Assembly: GCA_025449645.1 (NCBI GenBank)
Contig: JANWIY010000085.1
Coordinates: 1 to 64,000 of the forward strand
DNA length: 64,000 bases
Reading direction: 5' to 3'
DNA from: Chitinophagaceae bacterium
GTDB lineage: Bacteria > Bacteroidota > Bacteroidia > Chitinophagales > Chitinophagaceae
The notes below the pieces were generated by a model. It did not search any database, was not told the DNA's origin, and saw only the letters and a list, made by a program, of their open reading frames with translations. Positions 9,255 to 17,314 of this stretch are shown here, piece by piece. How positions within the stretch are numbered: position 1 is the first letter of the stretch; each line of letters starts with the position of its first letter. The position numbers were made by a program, and so were the translations under genes.

Positions 9255-10751
9255 TCAGTCACTGTATTTTTCGAGTTCTTCCGCAAAACTGCGATCGTTA
9301 CTGAGATGCGGCACTTTATTTTGTCCGCCGAGTTTACCAATGGATTTCATATAATCAATGAATCCATTTTTCTTGACGGGATGGATCTGCAGGGGCTGCA
9401 GAATATTTCCGGAGATGAGATCATCATAATAAATATTTTTCGCCCGGAGATTACTATCCACTTTTCTTGCAAATGCGTGCATGTCGGCCGGACGCTGCTC
9501 AAATTCAACGAACCATTCGTGAAAAGATTTTCCTTCTCCCTGGCCCATGATAAAAGGAGCTACGGTAAACTCATTGATCTGCACGCCTTCTTCCTTGGCA
9601 GCTTTCATCAGACTGTATTCCACTTCCTCGCCGATCACATGTTCACCGAAAGCTGATATGTAATGTTTGATCCGGCCCGTCACTACGATGCGGTAAGGGC
9701 TGGTGGAAACAAACCGCAGGGTATCCCCGATATTATATCCCCAGAGTCCTGCGTTATTATTTACAATCAGCGCATAATTGATGCCGGTCTTCACATCCTT
9801 CAGTGAAACGCGTGAGGGCCTCTCCTGAAAAATTTCTGATGCCGGAATAAATTCAAAAAAAATGCCGCTGTTGCTGTTTAATAAAAGCCCTTCCTCCTGC
9901 TGACTGTCCTGAAATGCGAAAAAGCCTTCCGATGCCGGATAGGTTTCGATGGTATCCACCTGTTTTCCGATACTGTCCAGCAGGCGGTCTTTATAGGGTT
10001 CAAAATTCACACCCCCGTGAACCAGCACAGAAAAATTCGGAAAAAGATCTTTGATCTGTTTACCCGATCCTGCCATGAGCCTGTCAAAATACATCTGCAT
10101 CCAGGGAGGTATCCCGCTGATCAGGGTCATATCCTGGCTGATCGTTTCTTCCACGATCTTGTCGAGTTTGGTTTCCCATTCTTCAATGCAGTTCGTTTCG
10201 TAGCTGGGCAGCTGGTTGGTACGCAGGTAATGGGGTATATGATGATTTACGATGCCGCTGAGCCTGCCTGTTGGGATGCCGGCGATCCTTTCCAGTTCGG
10301 GGGAGCCGGAAAGAAAAATCATCTTCCCGTTGGCAAAGGCAGAATTGCCTGTTTCAGCCATATAACAAAGCAGGGCGTTCCGGGCCGTATTGATGTGATT
10401 GGAAATAGACTCTTTGGAGATGGGAATATATTTGATCCCGCTGGTTGTTCCGGAGGTCTTGGCAAAATAAATCGGCTGTCCCTTCCATAATATATTGTGT
10501 TTGCCCTGCTTGATCTGGTCGATATAAGGTTTGAATTGTTCGTAGTCACGGAGCGGAATGGCAGCTTTGAATTCCTCGTAGGTCTTAACAGTTTCCAGGT
10601 GGTGCTCCCTGCCAAAAACAGTCTTCGACCCGGTTTTCAGGAGGCTCTTCAGGATATTCTCCTGATCCTCCGGGGCGGAGCTCATTTCCTTGCGGGTACT
10701 CCTATATATATATGAAGCAAAGGGCTTGGCTAAAAATGACTTGATTTTCAT
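9255..10751 (-). CDS. GH3-family (auxin-responsive-promoter type) acyl-adenylating enzyme
   Basis: 498 residues from ATG 10751. The ORF track starts 105 codons upstream, but that extension overlaps the rplU gene and its promoter and has no family resemblance. It shows the adenylate-forming ATP motif AKTSGTTSGIKYIP near residue 90 and the central TYPASEGFFAFQ region, both typical of bacterial GH3 homologues. The physiological substrate in Bacteroidota is not known; plant relatives join amino acids to carboxylic acids. It is the first gene of the run towards dxr and rseP, and a -7 element is visible just upstream. Confidence 0.85.
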   Translation of the reverse strand: MKIKSFLAKPFASYIYRSTRKEMSSAPEDQENILKSLLKTGSKTVFGREHHLETVKTYEEFKAAIPLRDYEQFKPYIDQIKQGKHNILWKGQPIYFAKTSGTTSGIKYIPISKESISNHINTARNALLCYMAETGNSAFANGKMIFLSGSPELERIAGIPTGRLSGIVNHHIPHYLRTNQLPSYETNCIEEWETKLDKIVEETISQDMTLISGIPPWMQMYFDRLMAGSGKQIKDLFPNFSVLVHGGVNFEPYKDRLLDSIGKQVDTIETYPASEGFFAFQDSQQEEGLLLNSNSGIFFEFIPASEIFQERPSRVSLKDVKTGINYALIVNNNAGLWGYNIGDTLRFVSTSPYRIVVTGRIKHYISAFGEHVIGEEVEYSLMKAAKEEGVQINEFTVAPFIMGQGEGKSFHEWFVEFEQRPADMHAFARKVDSNLRAKNIYYDDLISGNILQPLQIHPVKKNGFIDYMKSIGKLGGQNKVPHLSNDRSFAEELEKYSD

Positions 10752-10775
10752 ATTTTCAGGCAGGCGATTGAACGA

Positions 10776-10783
10776 CAAACCTA
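10776..10783 (-). promoter_or_regulatory. Candidate -7 element of the GH3-dxr-rseP run
   Basis: The minus strand reads TAGGTTTG, an exact TAnnTTTG match, 24 bases upstream of the chosen GH3 ATG. The start choice and promoter position support each other. No clear -33 TTTG was found. Confidence 0.45.
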
Positions 10784-10842
10784 CAATAAAAGCCAATACC
10801 CCCGCCTGTGGCTTTCCGGGTCCAAGTTTTTTGCAGGAAAGC

Positions 10843-10873
10843 TTCGAAATTAACCCCAATCCCCTTACCTTTG
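10843..10873 (+). promoter_or_regulatory. Bacteroidota-type promoter of rplU-rpmA
   Basis: TTCG at 10843-10846, a 19-base spacer, then TACCTTTG at 10866-10873. This matches the TTTG-N19-TAnnTTTG consensus with one mismatch. The predicted transcript start is about 14 bases before the rplU ATG. Confidence 0.65.
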
Positions 10874-10893
10874 CAGCCCTAATATTGCATCGT

Positions 10894-11196
10894 ATGTTCG
10901 CAGTAGTACAAATCGCAGGAAGCCAGTTCAGGGTTGAAAAAGACCAGACTTTATTTGTTCCCCGCATCGAAGGGCAGACCGGGGACAAGGTAGAATTTAA
11001 AGACGTGATACTGTCCACTGCAAAAGGAAAATTTGCCATGGGCAAGGACCTCAAGCAGGTAATCAAGGCCGAAATTCTTGGCCATGTGCAGGGAGATAAA
11101 GTGATTTCTTTTAAGATGAACAGAAGAAAGGGATTCCGGAAAAAACATGGTCACCGTACCCACTATACGAAAATCAAAGTGACGGAAATCGAATAA
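10894..11196 (+). CDS. rplU: 50S ribosomal protein L21
   Basis: 100 residues from ATG 10894; the ORF track start (10690) adds an unrelated extension that crosses the promoter. The sequence MFAVVQIAGSQFRVEKDQ and the end FRKKHGHRTHYTKIKVTEI are diagnostic of bL21. It binds 23S rRNA in the large subunit. It forms the standard rplU-rpmA pair with L27, 47 bases downstream. Confidence 0.98.
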   Translation: MFAVVQIAGSQFRVEKDQTLFVPRIEGQTGDKVEFKDVILSTAKGKFAMGKDLKQVIKAEILGHVQGDKVISFKMNRRKGFRKKHGHRTHYTKIKVTEIE

Positions 11197-11201
11197 GGTC
11201 A

Positions 11202-11233
11202 TTTTCAAATTTTCAAATTTTCAAATTTCCAAA
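11202..11233 (+). repeat. Octamer tandem repeat between rplU and rpmA
   Basis: Three exact copies of TTTTCAAA followed by one variant, TTTCCAAA, fill nearly all the space between the two ribosomal genes. A short A/T satellite like this could alter spacing by slippage; no function is known to me. Confidence 0.85.
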
Positions 11234-11243
11234 TTAGTTCACA

Positions 11244-11513
11244 ATGGCACACAAGAAAGGCGAAGGCAGCGTAAAGAACGGCCGCGATTCGCAGAGTAAA
11301 AGACTCGGTGTTAAAATTTTTGGTGGCCAGGCTGCGGTATCCGGCAACATCATCGTTCGTCAACGCGGTACCGTTTATCATCCGGGAAAAAATGTAGGTG
11401 TGGGCAGAGACTTCACCTTATTTGCACTCACCGATGGTGTGGTGGAATTTAAAAAAGGAAAGGCCGACAGAACATTTGTTCACGTTCTTCCGGCACCTGC
11501 CACGGCCCAGTAA
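11244..11513 (+). CDS. rpmA: 50S ribosomal protein L27
   Basis: 89 residues. The N-terminus [20 protein letters not shown] and the [20 protein letters not shown] motif are diagnostic of bL27. It follows rplU on the same transcript. There is no N-terminal extension of the kind cleaved in Firmicutes. Confidence 0.98.
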   Translation: MAHKKGEGSVKNGRDSQSKRLGVKIFGGQAAVSGNIIVRQRGTVYHPGKNVGVGRDFTLFALTDGVVEFKKGKADRTFVHVLPAPATAQ

Positions 11514-11520
11514 AATTTCA

Positions 11521-11595
11521 TTACGTAGTGATTCTTTGGAATAATTCAAAAAAACTTTTGGATAATTCTAAAGAATTTATATTTTTACTACGTAA
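11521..11595. repeat. Inverted and direct repeats in front of the Lys/Ala-rich gene
   Basis: Perfect 9-base arms TTACGTAGT (11521-11529) and ACTACGTAA (11587-11595) enclose a pair of near-identical 14-mers, CTTTGGAATAATTC (11534) and CTTTTGGATAATTC (11555). These lie exactly 21 bases apart, about two helical turns. The inner 14-mers overlap palindromic ATTCTTTGGAAT and ATTCTAAAGAAT. The layout suggests a regulator binding site or cruciform. Confidence 0.7.
11557..11585 (+). promoter_or_regulatory. Candidate promoter of the Lys/Ala-rich peptide gene
   Basis: TTTG at 11557-11560, a 17-base spacer, then TATATTTT at 11578-11585. The -7 box has one mismatch to TAnnTTTG. The expected transcript start falls in the right arm of the inverted repeat, about 35 bases before the ATG at 11629. 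Confidence 0.5.
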
Positions 11596-11628
11596 ATTAG
11601 TTTACTAACCATTTAAATTCTACAAACA

Positions 11629-11727
11629 ATGGCAACAGCAAAAAAAGCAGCTAAGAAAAAAGCAGCTCCAAAAAAGAAAGCGGCTCCGAAAAAGAAAGCT
11701 GCTAAGAAGTCTGCAAAGAAGAAATAA
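11629..11727 (+). CDS. 32-residue Lys/Ala/Pro-rich histone H1-like peptide
   Basis: This gene is too short for the ORF track. ATG 11629 opens 32 codons ending in TAA, made only of Met, Ala, Thr, Lys, Pro and Ser, with KKKAAPKKKAAPKKKAAKK as its core. This is the composition of histone H1-like (Hc1/AlgP-type) tails that bind DNA or RNA electrostatically. It has its own plausible promoter and is followed 27 bases later by a strong terminator, so it forms a complete transcription unit. It sits downstream of ribosomal genes. Nucleoid or ribosome association is inference from composition only. Confidence 0.75.
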   Translation: MATAKKAAKKKAAPKKKAAPKKKAAKKSAKKK

Positions 11728-11754
11728 TTTCTTCCTTAGTTGGCTGAAAATATC

Positions 11755-11787
11755 AAAGTCCCCCGGAACATTCCGGGGGACTTTTTG
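11755..11787 (+). terminator. Strong intrinsic terminator after the Lys/Ala-rich gene
   Basis: AAAGTCCCCCGGAA and TTCCGGGGGACTTT are perfectly complementary 14-base arms (minimal CA between them), followed by a T run. Confidence 0.9.
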
Positions 11788-11793
11788 TTTTAG

Positions 11794-11801
11794 TACATTT
11801 G
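11794..11801 (+). promoter_or_regulatory. Candidate -7 element of the PolX-like gene
   Basis: TACATTTG matches TAnnTTTG exactly, 27 bases before ATG 11829. It immediately follows the terminator hairpin, so its upstream region is inside that hairpin. Confidence 0.5.
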
Positions 11802-11828
11802 TACCTTCATCTTCTCAAACTCAAGCCC

Positions 11829-13487
11829 ATGGCGGTTGACAATGCCTACATAGCAGAAAGTTTTTCCCTTCTCGCCAAACTCATGGACATCCATGGCGAG
11901 AATTCTTTTAAAACAAAATCCTACGCAATTGCTGCCTTCAACATCGATAAATTAACGGAGGACCTGACCGTGCTTGCACGCGAAAAAATCATCTCGATCA
12001 AAGGCATCGGACCGAGCATCGGTAAGCAAATCGTCGAAATAGTGGAAACCGGCGAGCTGGGTCAACTTCGGGAGATAATTCAAAAAACACCCCCCGGAGT
12101 CATCGAAATGCTCAAAATCAAGGGTCTGGGTCCAAAAAAGATTTCCACCGTCTGGAAGGAGATGGAAATCGAATCCATCGGTGAACTTATGTATGCTTGC
12201 AACGAAAACCGTCTGCTCCTTTACAAAGGTTTTGGAGAGAAGTCGCAGAATAATATTCGGGACACAATTACGTTCTATCTGAAGAGTCAGGGAAGCTTTC
12301 TCTTCGCTGAAGTGGAAGGCTATGCCCTCCAGATTCAAAAAAACCTGAGAACAGCCTTTCCGCAACACCTGATTGCCCTGACGGGCTCCTTCCGCAGGCA
12401 ACTTGAAATTGTTGATCAGCCGGAATGGGTCTGCAACATTCCGCCGTCAGAACTTTCTTCCTGTTTATCCGGAATGGAATTCCAGTCCGCGCAAACCACG
12501 AACGAAATCCTTACCGCTTCGGGGCCAGAAAATATTTCGTTGAAATTTCATTGTGTTCCCTCTGAAGCATTTTATTCAACTCTCTTTGAAACCAGCGCAA
12601 GCGAAGCTTTTCTTAGCGCCTGGAGGAAAAAATTTGCGGCGATGCCGAATCCGCCTTCGGAAGAATCCATTTTTCAGGAATCCGGTATTCCTTTCATTCC
12701 TTCAGCATTGCGTGAGGATCCTGCCATGCTGGATAGGTCCCTGAATCTCCAGTCGCTTATTCAGACTTCCGACATCAAGGGCATCATCCATAGTCACAGC
12801 AACTGGAGCGACGGATCCCAAACCATTGAACAAATGGCCAAAGCCTGCATTGAACAGGGATTTGAATACCTCGTGATCAGCGACCACAGCAAGTCGGCTT
12901 TTTATGCCAACGGGCTTTCTGAAGAACGCGTCCGGGAGCAACACCTCTATATTGATGAGCTCAACCTTCAGCTCGCACCCTTTCATATTTTTAAAAGCAT
13001 TGAGAGTGATATCCTGAACGATGGCAACCTCGATTACAACGAAGGGATCCTGGCAACATTCGACCTGGTGATTGCATCCGTGCATTCAAACCTGAAGATG
13101 AGTGAAGAAAAAGCCATGAACCGGCTGTTGCGCGCAATCGAAAATCCTCACATGCGCATCCTGGGCCATCCTACAGGCCGGTTATTACTAAGCCGCCCGG
13201 GATATCCGGTAAATCATGAGAGGCTGATTGAAGCCTGCGCTGCGCATCAGGTGGTGATCGAACTCAACGCCCATCCGCGGCGGCTGGATCTTGACTGGCG
13301 CTGGATCGATTATGCACTCCGGAAAAATGTGCTGATCTCCATCGATCCCGATGCGCATTCCATCGCAGGCTATCACGATATTCATTATGGCGTGCTGGCA
13401 GCACAGAAAGGCGGATTGCGTGCTGAACAAAATCTGAGCAGCTTTTCGCTTGAGCACATGAAAAGATTTGTCAGTGAGAAGCGTTGA
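11829..13487 (+). CDS. PolX-like protein: HhH + degenerate Pol-beta palm + PHP phosphoesterase
   Basis: 552 residues from ATG 11829 (MAVDNAYIAES; the ORF track adds 10 codons). The N-terminal helix-hairpin-helix region (about 1-150) carries IKGIGPSIGKQ and IKGLGPKKI. The Pol-X palm (about 165-270) keeps the nucleotide-binding GSFRR (T185-R190). However, the two Asp expected in DxD are Q197 and E199, and the third, expected in a VDFR-like strand, is K239 (SLKFH). The C-terminal PHP domain (about 318-552) is intact: HSHSNWSDG (H321, H323), SDHSK, ESDIL, ASVHS, LGHPTGR and DPDAH. So polymerase activity is probably lost while metal-dependent nuclease or phosphoesterase activity may remain. A role in DNA repair is inferred from the family. 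Confidence 0.9.
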   Translation: MAVDNAYIAESFSLLAKLMDIHGENSFKTKSYAIAAFNIDKLTEDLTVLAREKIISIKGIGPSIGKQIVEIVETGELGQLREIIQKTPPGVIEMLKIKGLGPKKISTVWKEMEIESIGELMYACNENRLLLYKGFGEKSQNNIRDTITFYLKSQGSFLFAEVEGYALQIQKNLRTAFPQHLIALTGSFRRQLEIVDQPEWVCNIPPSELSSCLSGMEFQSAQTTNEILTASGPENISLKFHCVPSEAFYSTLFETSASEAFLSAWRKKFAAMPNPPSEESIFQESGIPFIPSALREDPAMLDRSLNLQSLIQTSDIKGIIHSHSNWSDGSQTIEQMAKACIEQGFEYLVISDHSKSAFYANGLSEERVREQHLYIDELNLQLAPFHIFKSIESDILNDGNLDYNEGILATFDLVIASVHSNLKMSEEKAMNRLLRAIENPHMRILGHPTGRLLLSRPGYPVNHERLIEACAAHQVVIELNAHPRRLDLDWRWIDYALRKNVLISIDPDAHSIAGYHDIHYGVLAAQKGGLRAEQNLSSFSLEHMKRFVSEKR

Positions 13488-13494
13488 AAGAAAG

Positions 13495-13560
13495 GGTTGA
13501 TGGATATCAGGTGCGACTCCGCAACAGGAGTCCATCAACCATCAGCTATCAACCATCAAC
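13495..13560. repeat. Intergenic hairpin and CATCAAC-rich repeat between convergent genes
   Basis: GGTTGATGGA (13495-13504) pairs with TCCATCAACC (13531-13540). Inside, GACTCC pairs with GGAGTC around GCAACA. It is followed by further near-direct copies of ATCAACCATCA. The element lies between the stops of two convergent genes, and its end supplies the stop codon of the minus-strand kinase. It could act as a terminator or be a small intergenic repeat family. Confidence 0.7.
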
Positions 13561-16500
13561 TATTCATGCCCGCAATTGGCAATTCAACATAAAAAGTGCT
13601 ACCCTCATTCACCGAGGTTTCAAACCAGATCCTGCCCTTGGCCTGCTCCACGATGGTCTTGCTCATGGCGAGTCCCAGGCCGGTGCCGGAGGATTTTGTA
13701 GTGAAATTCGGGGTAAATATTTTGGATTGCATTTGTTCCGGAATTCCTTCTCCATTGTCGCTTATCTTGATCCGGATGCGGTCTCCGATCAATTCCTCGC
13801 TCACACTGATCACGCATGTTTTCTTTTCATGACAGGCTTCAAAGGCATTCTGCAGCAGATTGGTGAACAGGCGGTTCAGCTGCGTCTTATCAGCGTACAC
13901 CATGATCTTGTCCCGGACCGGAACCCATTTAAAAAGCAGGTTCTCCATAGTTTCATATAAAGAGACGAGAGAAAAAAGCATTTCATGGAGATCAACGATT
14001 TCCTTTCGGGGATTTCCGATATTGGCAAACTGCGAGAAGTCTGCCGCAATCTTTGATAAATGATCGATCTGCTCTACCAGGGTCTTTGCCACGTTTGCCG
14101 TAAGCTCCTTTACATTTCCTGCATCACTGTTATTGGCTTTCTGCAGGTATTGAATACTCAGCTTCATCGGTGTCAGGGGGTTCTTGATTTCATGAGCAAC
14201 CTGCCTCGCCATTTCCCTCCAGGCACCCTCACGTTCACTCTTGGCCAACGCAGCAGCGCTCTCTTCCAGCTGCGCCACCATGCGATTGTATTCCTTGATC
14301 AGGCCGCCGATTTCGTCATTCTTTTTCCATTCGATGGCTTCGTTGGTCCTGCTCAAATTTACCTCCCTCATTTTCTCCGAGATCAGCGTAAAGGAAGAAG
14401 TAATGCGGTTGGTGAGAAAGAGTGCAATGGTGCCGGCAATAAGAAAAATGAATACATTCAGGTTCATAATGGTAACCAGGAACCTTGAAATTTCATCATT
14501 CAATTCATCCTCTGTATTGAAGGATGGAATGTTCAGATAGGCGCTCGCATGTCCTTTGCCAATGCGGACGGGACAATAAATACTCTGGAAACTGATGCCG
14601 CCCATTTTCTCCTGGTTGAAGAATTCAACAGAATTCAGCCTGTTCATATAAAAATAGGCGAGCGGATTCATCTGCTCGCTCAGAATACCCTTCGTATAAA
14701 TAAAGGGATTGGAAGAAACGATCAGGTTACCATTGAGGTCATACAGATTAATATCGGCATTATGGATCTCCGCTGTGTTGTTGATCATTTTTTCAAGATC
14801 ATCCCTGGGCACACTCAGGATGGGGTTTACAGAAAGGTCTGGCCGCTGGTATCGCGTCAGCCGGCTTTCTATCTCTGCAGTCATCACTTTAAGTGAAGCA
14901 CTCAGCCTGTCCTGGTTATTCCGGTTGTATCTGTTGATGAGAAAGAAAATCGTAGACACTCCGATCACCAGGAAAAGGAACAGGCTGACGAAAATGATTG
15001 TGGTATGGATTTGCGATCGGATGTTCAGCTGCAGATATTCTTTCAGCTGCTGCCAGTGAAGACCCGTTTGTATGAGCACCGAACTGAACCAGAATAAGGC
15101 CACGAGTATCAGAAAAGCACTGAAGAGATAAGAAAATAAAGTGATGGCCTCAATCACCAGGTTATCCTTCTTTGCGATCACAATCAGCTTGTCATCTGAA
15201 ATGCTGTGCCAAAGCTCGTCGTATCCATTATTTTTTTTCTGGTAGAAATCCTTTTTGGGGATCATGCTGTCATCCAGCTGGGTGGGGAATGGATAGTTGT
15301 TATAATAAGTGACCAGTTCATTATTGCTGTAGATGGCATAGGAATATATCGGCGAATATTCAGGGAGAAATTCCTTTCGCTGCTGGGTCAGCTGGGGCAC
15401 CAATCCTTCGCTCTTATAGCTCCTGGGTTCGGCCTGCACAAAAAGATAGCCCACAATTTTCCCTGACGGGGCCTGGATCACTTTCTTATAGATATAGCTG
15501 AATTTGTCATACGATCTCTCATAATACATCAGGTTGGGAATCGTAGTTGGTTTCCCCTGAAGTTTAAAAACCGTATTTAGGGTATCAAAGGAAACCGGAA
15601 CCTGGTTGTAGAGTGGTTTCTCAGCGGAATCATAAATATAGATCTTGGTGTCGTATTTGCTGAGATAGGCGCTAAAATTATTATTGATCAGACTGTCTTT
15701 AAGATAATGGTTCTCCGCCGGATTGCGGAAGCGGTTGAATCCACGAAGCATAAAATCGTTGTCGAAATAAATTAGCGACATGCTCACGAGTTTTTCACTG
15801 GAGGGATCTATCTGTTCTGCCAGCCGGTCGGCAAAACTCTTGCGCTGTTCCAGTTCAATTTTCCGGTTTTCAAAAATGATGATCACGGAAATGGAACTGG
15901 AGAAAATAAACAGCCAGAATAAAATTTCAGATACATTCAGCTGGTAATGAAGTCCGGAAAAAAGATTCCTCATCATGAGCCACAAATAACAAAGCAGCCA
16001 GATCAGCACGTAGATGTCAAGCTCCACAACAGCCGTTCCCGAATGAAAGGTGAGAAAGCTAAGCCCGATGGTGGCTACAAGAATAAAAACGGGCATTATT
16101 TTATTTTCGATCAGGCCGCGCACGAGGCGCAGGAGGATCTGCGTAAAAAAGAAATAGCTAAGGGCCAGTGCGGCAAGTATGATGAAACTGACAACGCTGT
16201 AAATGGTGAGGCTAAATAAATTGGTGACGTTAAAAGATATCCTGGCATCGGCCACGAGACTCTGTACGATATCCGCAAATAGAAAAGTGATGGTCACCAG
16301 AATACCCATCGCGCAAACGATCACCAGCCAGCGCTTCCAAAAACTTCTGAACCTCGGAAAGACCCATTCTCCTATTTCCTGCCTTACAAACAAAACGATC
16401 CAGCAAAACAGAAGGGCATTGATGAGGAGATCTCCAAGGGACCGGAGCACAAAATTGGAACTGTAAATGGTGGGATCAAACAATTCATATTGCCTTAAGT

Positions 16501-17314
16501 TCAGGATCTCCGGAAAGCTGTAGCTGATGGTCCTGAAAATGAGAATTGTTACGGCAAGAAAAAGAATGCCCACGATCCGGTCATATTTTTCAGCGATGGC
16601 ATGGGCCATATTGTGCACGATCACGAGCAAAACCAGCACCCCGACAAACACCACCAGAAGAAGAACCAGACTGTATTTCGCCACGTGATATGATTCTGTT
16701 CTCTGGAGATAAAAAAGCGTTTCCCCTTCCAGGTTCTTCACCGGGAAAGGCGTTGGAGCCAGAGAAATGCGAACCCGGTTTTCTGCTGATGGGAATCCGA
16801 CGAATTCGGGCTTTAGATTTTCCGGAGAAATATAATACTGCCAGCGCACGGGAATAAGAGCAATTACAGTAAGCGGATAGGGAACCACCACAAAGGAATG
16901 CTTGATGATTTCAAACTGCCCGTTGCTCAGGTTCACAAAATAATTTCCGTCTGCTTTGAGCAGCATGCTGTCTGGCAAAACGGATGACTGGTCACTCCAG
17001 AAAGTGAGGTGTTCGCTGAACGGATGGTTCCGCTCATAGATGAGGATTCCATATTGCTTATCCATCAGGTTATCCAGATCAGTACGCGAATAATTTTTAT
17101 CAGACAACCTGCGGATGAGGTTTTCATCCTTCAGCAATTGCTGAAAATCCGATTCACGCTCCTTTAAGAAAGATTCGATGGAGTTTCGCAGGATGCGTGT
17201 TGTAGATAATCCGCTGAGATAGATATTGATGAGATAGGCCGCAATGAAAAGAACGATGCCTGCAAGCATCAGGTAAACATTCCTGCGAAAAAATTTTTTG
17301 AGAAAGGCAATCAA
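13556..17314 (-). CDS. Large NtrY-like membrane sensor histidine kinase
   Basis: 1252 residues. A membrane helix at 15-32 is followed by an extracytoplasmic part, then a run of six or more membrane helices (about 210-450). A second periplasmic segment, more helices, a HAMP-like linker and the kinase follow. The acceptor motif VAHEIKNPLTPMKLSIQ places His near 1041. Further boxes are NLLQNAFEA, ISDNGEGIP, FTTKSSGTGLGLAM and GSTFYVELP. This large architecture recurs in Bacteroidota as an NtrY-like kinase; the signal is unknown and no response regulator adjoins. The start is TTG 17314, whose last two bases open the mazG stop codon (TTGA), implying coupled translation. Confidence 0.9.
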   Translation of the reverse strand: MIAFLKKFFRRNVYLMLAGIVLFIAAYLINIYLSGLSTTRILRNSIESFLKERESDFQQLLKDENLIRRLSDKNYSRTDLDNLMDKQYGILIYERNHPFSEHLTFWSDQSSVLPDSMLLKADGNYFVNLSNGQFEIIKHSFVVVPYPLTVIALIPVRWQYYISPENLKPEFVGFPSAENRVRISLAPTPFPVKNLEGETLFYLQRTESYHVAKYSLVLLLVVFVGVLVLLVIVHNMAHAIAEKYDRIVGILFLAVTILIFRTISYSFPEILNLRQYELFDPTIYSSNFVLRSLGDLLINALLFCWIVLFVRQEIGEWVFPRFRSFWKRWLVIVCAMGILVTITFLFADIVQSLVADARISFNVTNLFSLTIYSVVSFIILAALALSYFFFTQILLRLVRGLIENKIMPVFILVATIGLSFLTFHSGTAVVELDIYVLIWLLCYLWLMMRNLFSGLHYQLNVSEILFWLFIFSSSISVIIIFENRKIELEQRKSFADRLAEQIDPSSEKLVSMSLIYFDNDFMLRGFNRFRNPAENHYLKDSLINNNFSAYLSKYDTKIYIYDSAEKPLYNQVPVSFDTLNTVFKLQGKPTTIPNLMYYERSYDKFSYIYKKVIQAPSGKIVGYLFVQAEPRSYKSEGLVPQLTQQRKEFLPEYSPIYSYAIYSNNELVTYYNNYPFPTQLDDSMIPKKDFYQKKNNGYDELWHSISDDKLIVIAKKDNLVIEAITLFSYLFSAFLILVALFWFSSVLIQTGLHWQQLKEYLQLNIRSQIHTTIIFVSLFLFLVIGVSTIFFLINRYNRNNQDRLSASLKVMTAEIESRLTRYQRPDLSVNPILSVPRDDLEKMINNTAEIHNADINLYDLNGNLIVSSNPFIYTKGILSEQMNPLAYFYMNRLNSVEFFNQEKMGGISFQSIYCPVRIGKGHASAYLNIPSFNTEDELNDEISRFLVTIMNLNVFIFLIAGTIALFLTNRITSSFTLISEKMREVNLSRTNEAIEWKKNDEIGGLIKEYNRMVAQLEESAAALAKSEREGAWREMARQVAHEIKNPLTPMKLSIQYLQKANNSDAGNVKELTANVAKTLVEQIDHLSKIAADFSQFANIGNPRKEIVDLHEMLFSLVSLYETMENLLFKWVPVRDKIMVYADKTQLNRLFTNLLQNAFEACHEKKTCVISVSEELIGDRIRIKISDNGEGIPEQMQSKIFTPNFTTKSSGTGLGLAMSKTIVEQAKGRIWFETSVNEGSTFYVELPIAGMNS

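Noticed and set aside
10017-10490. 157-residue plus-strand ORF
   Set aside because: Antisense shadow of the GH3-family gene with no motif of its own.
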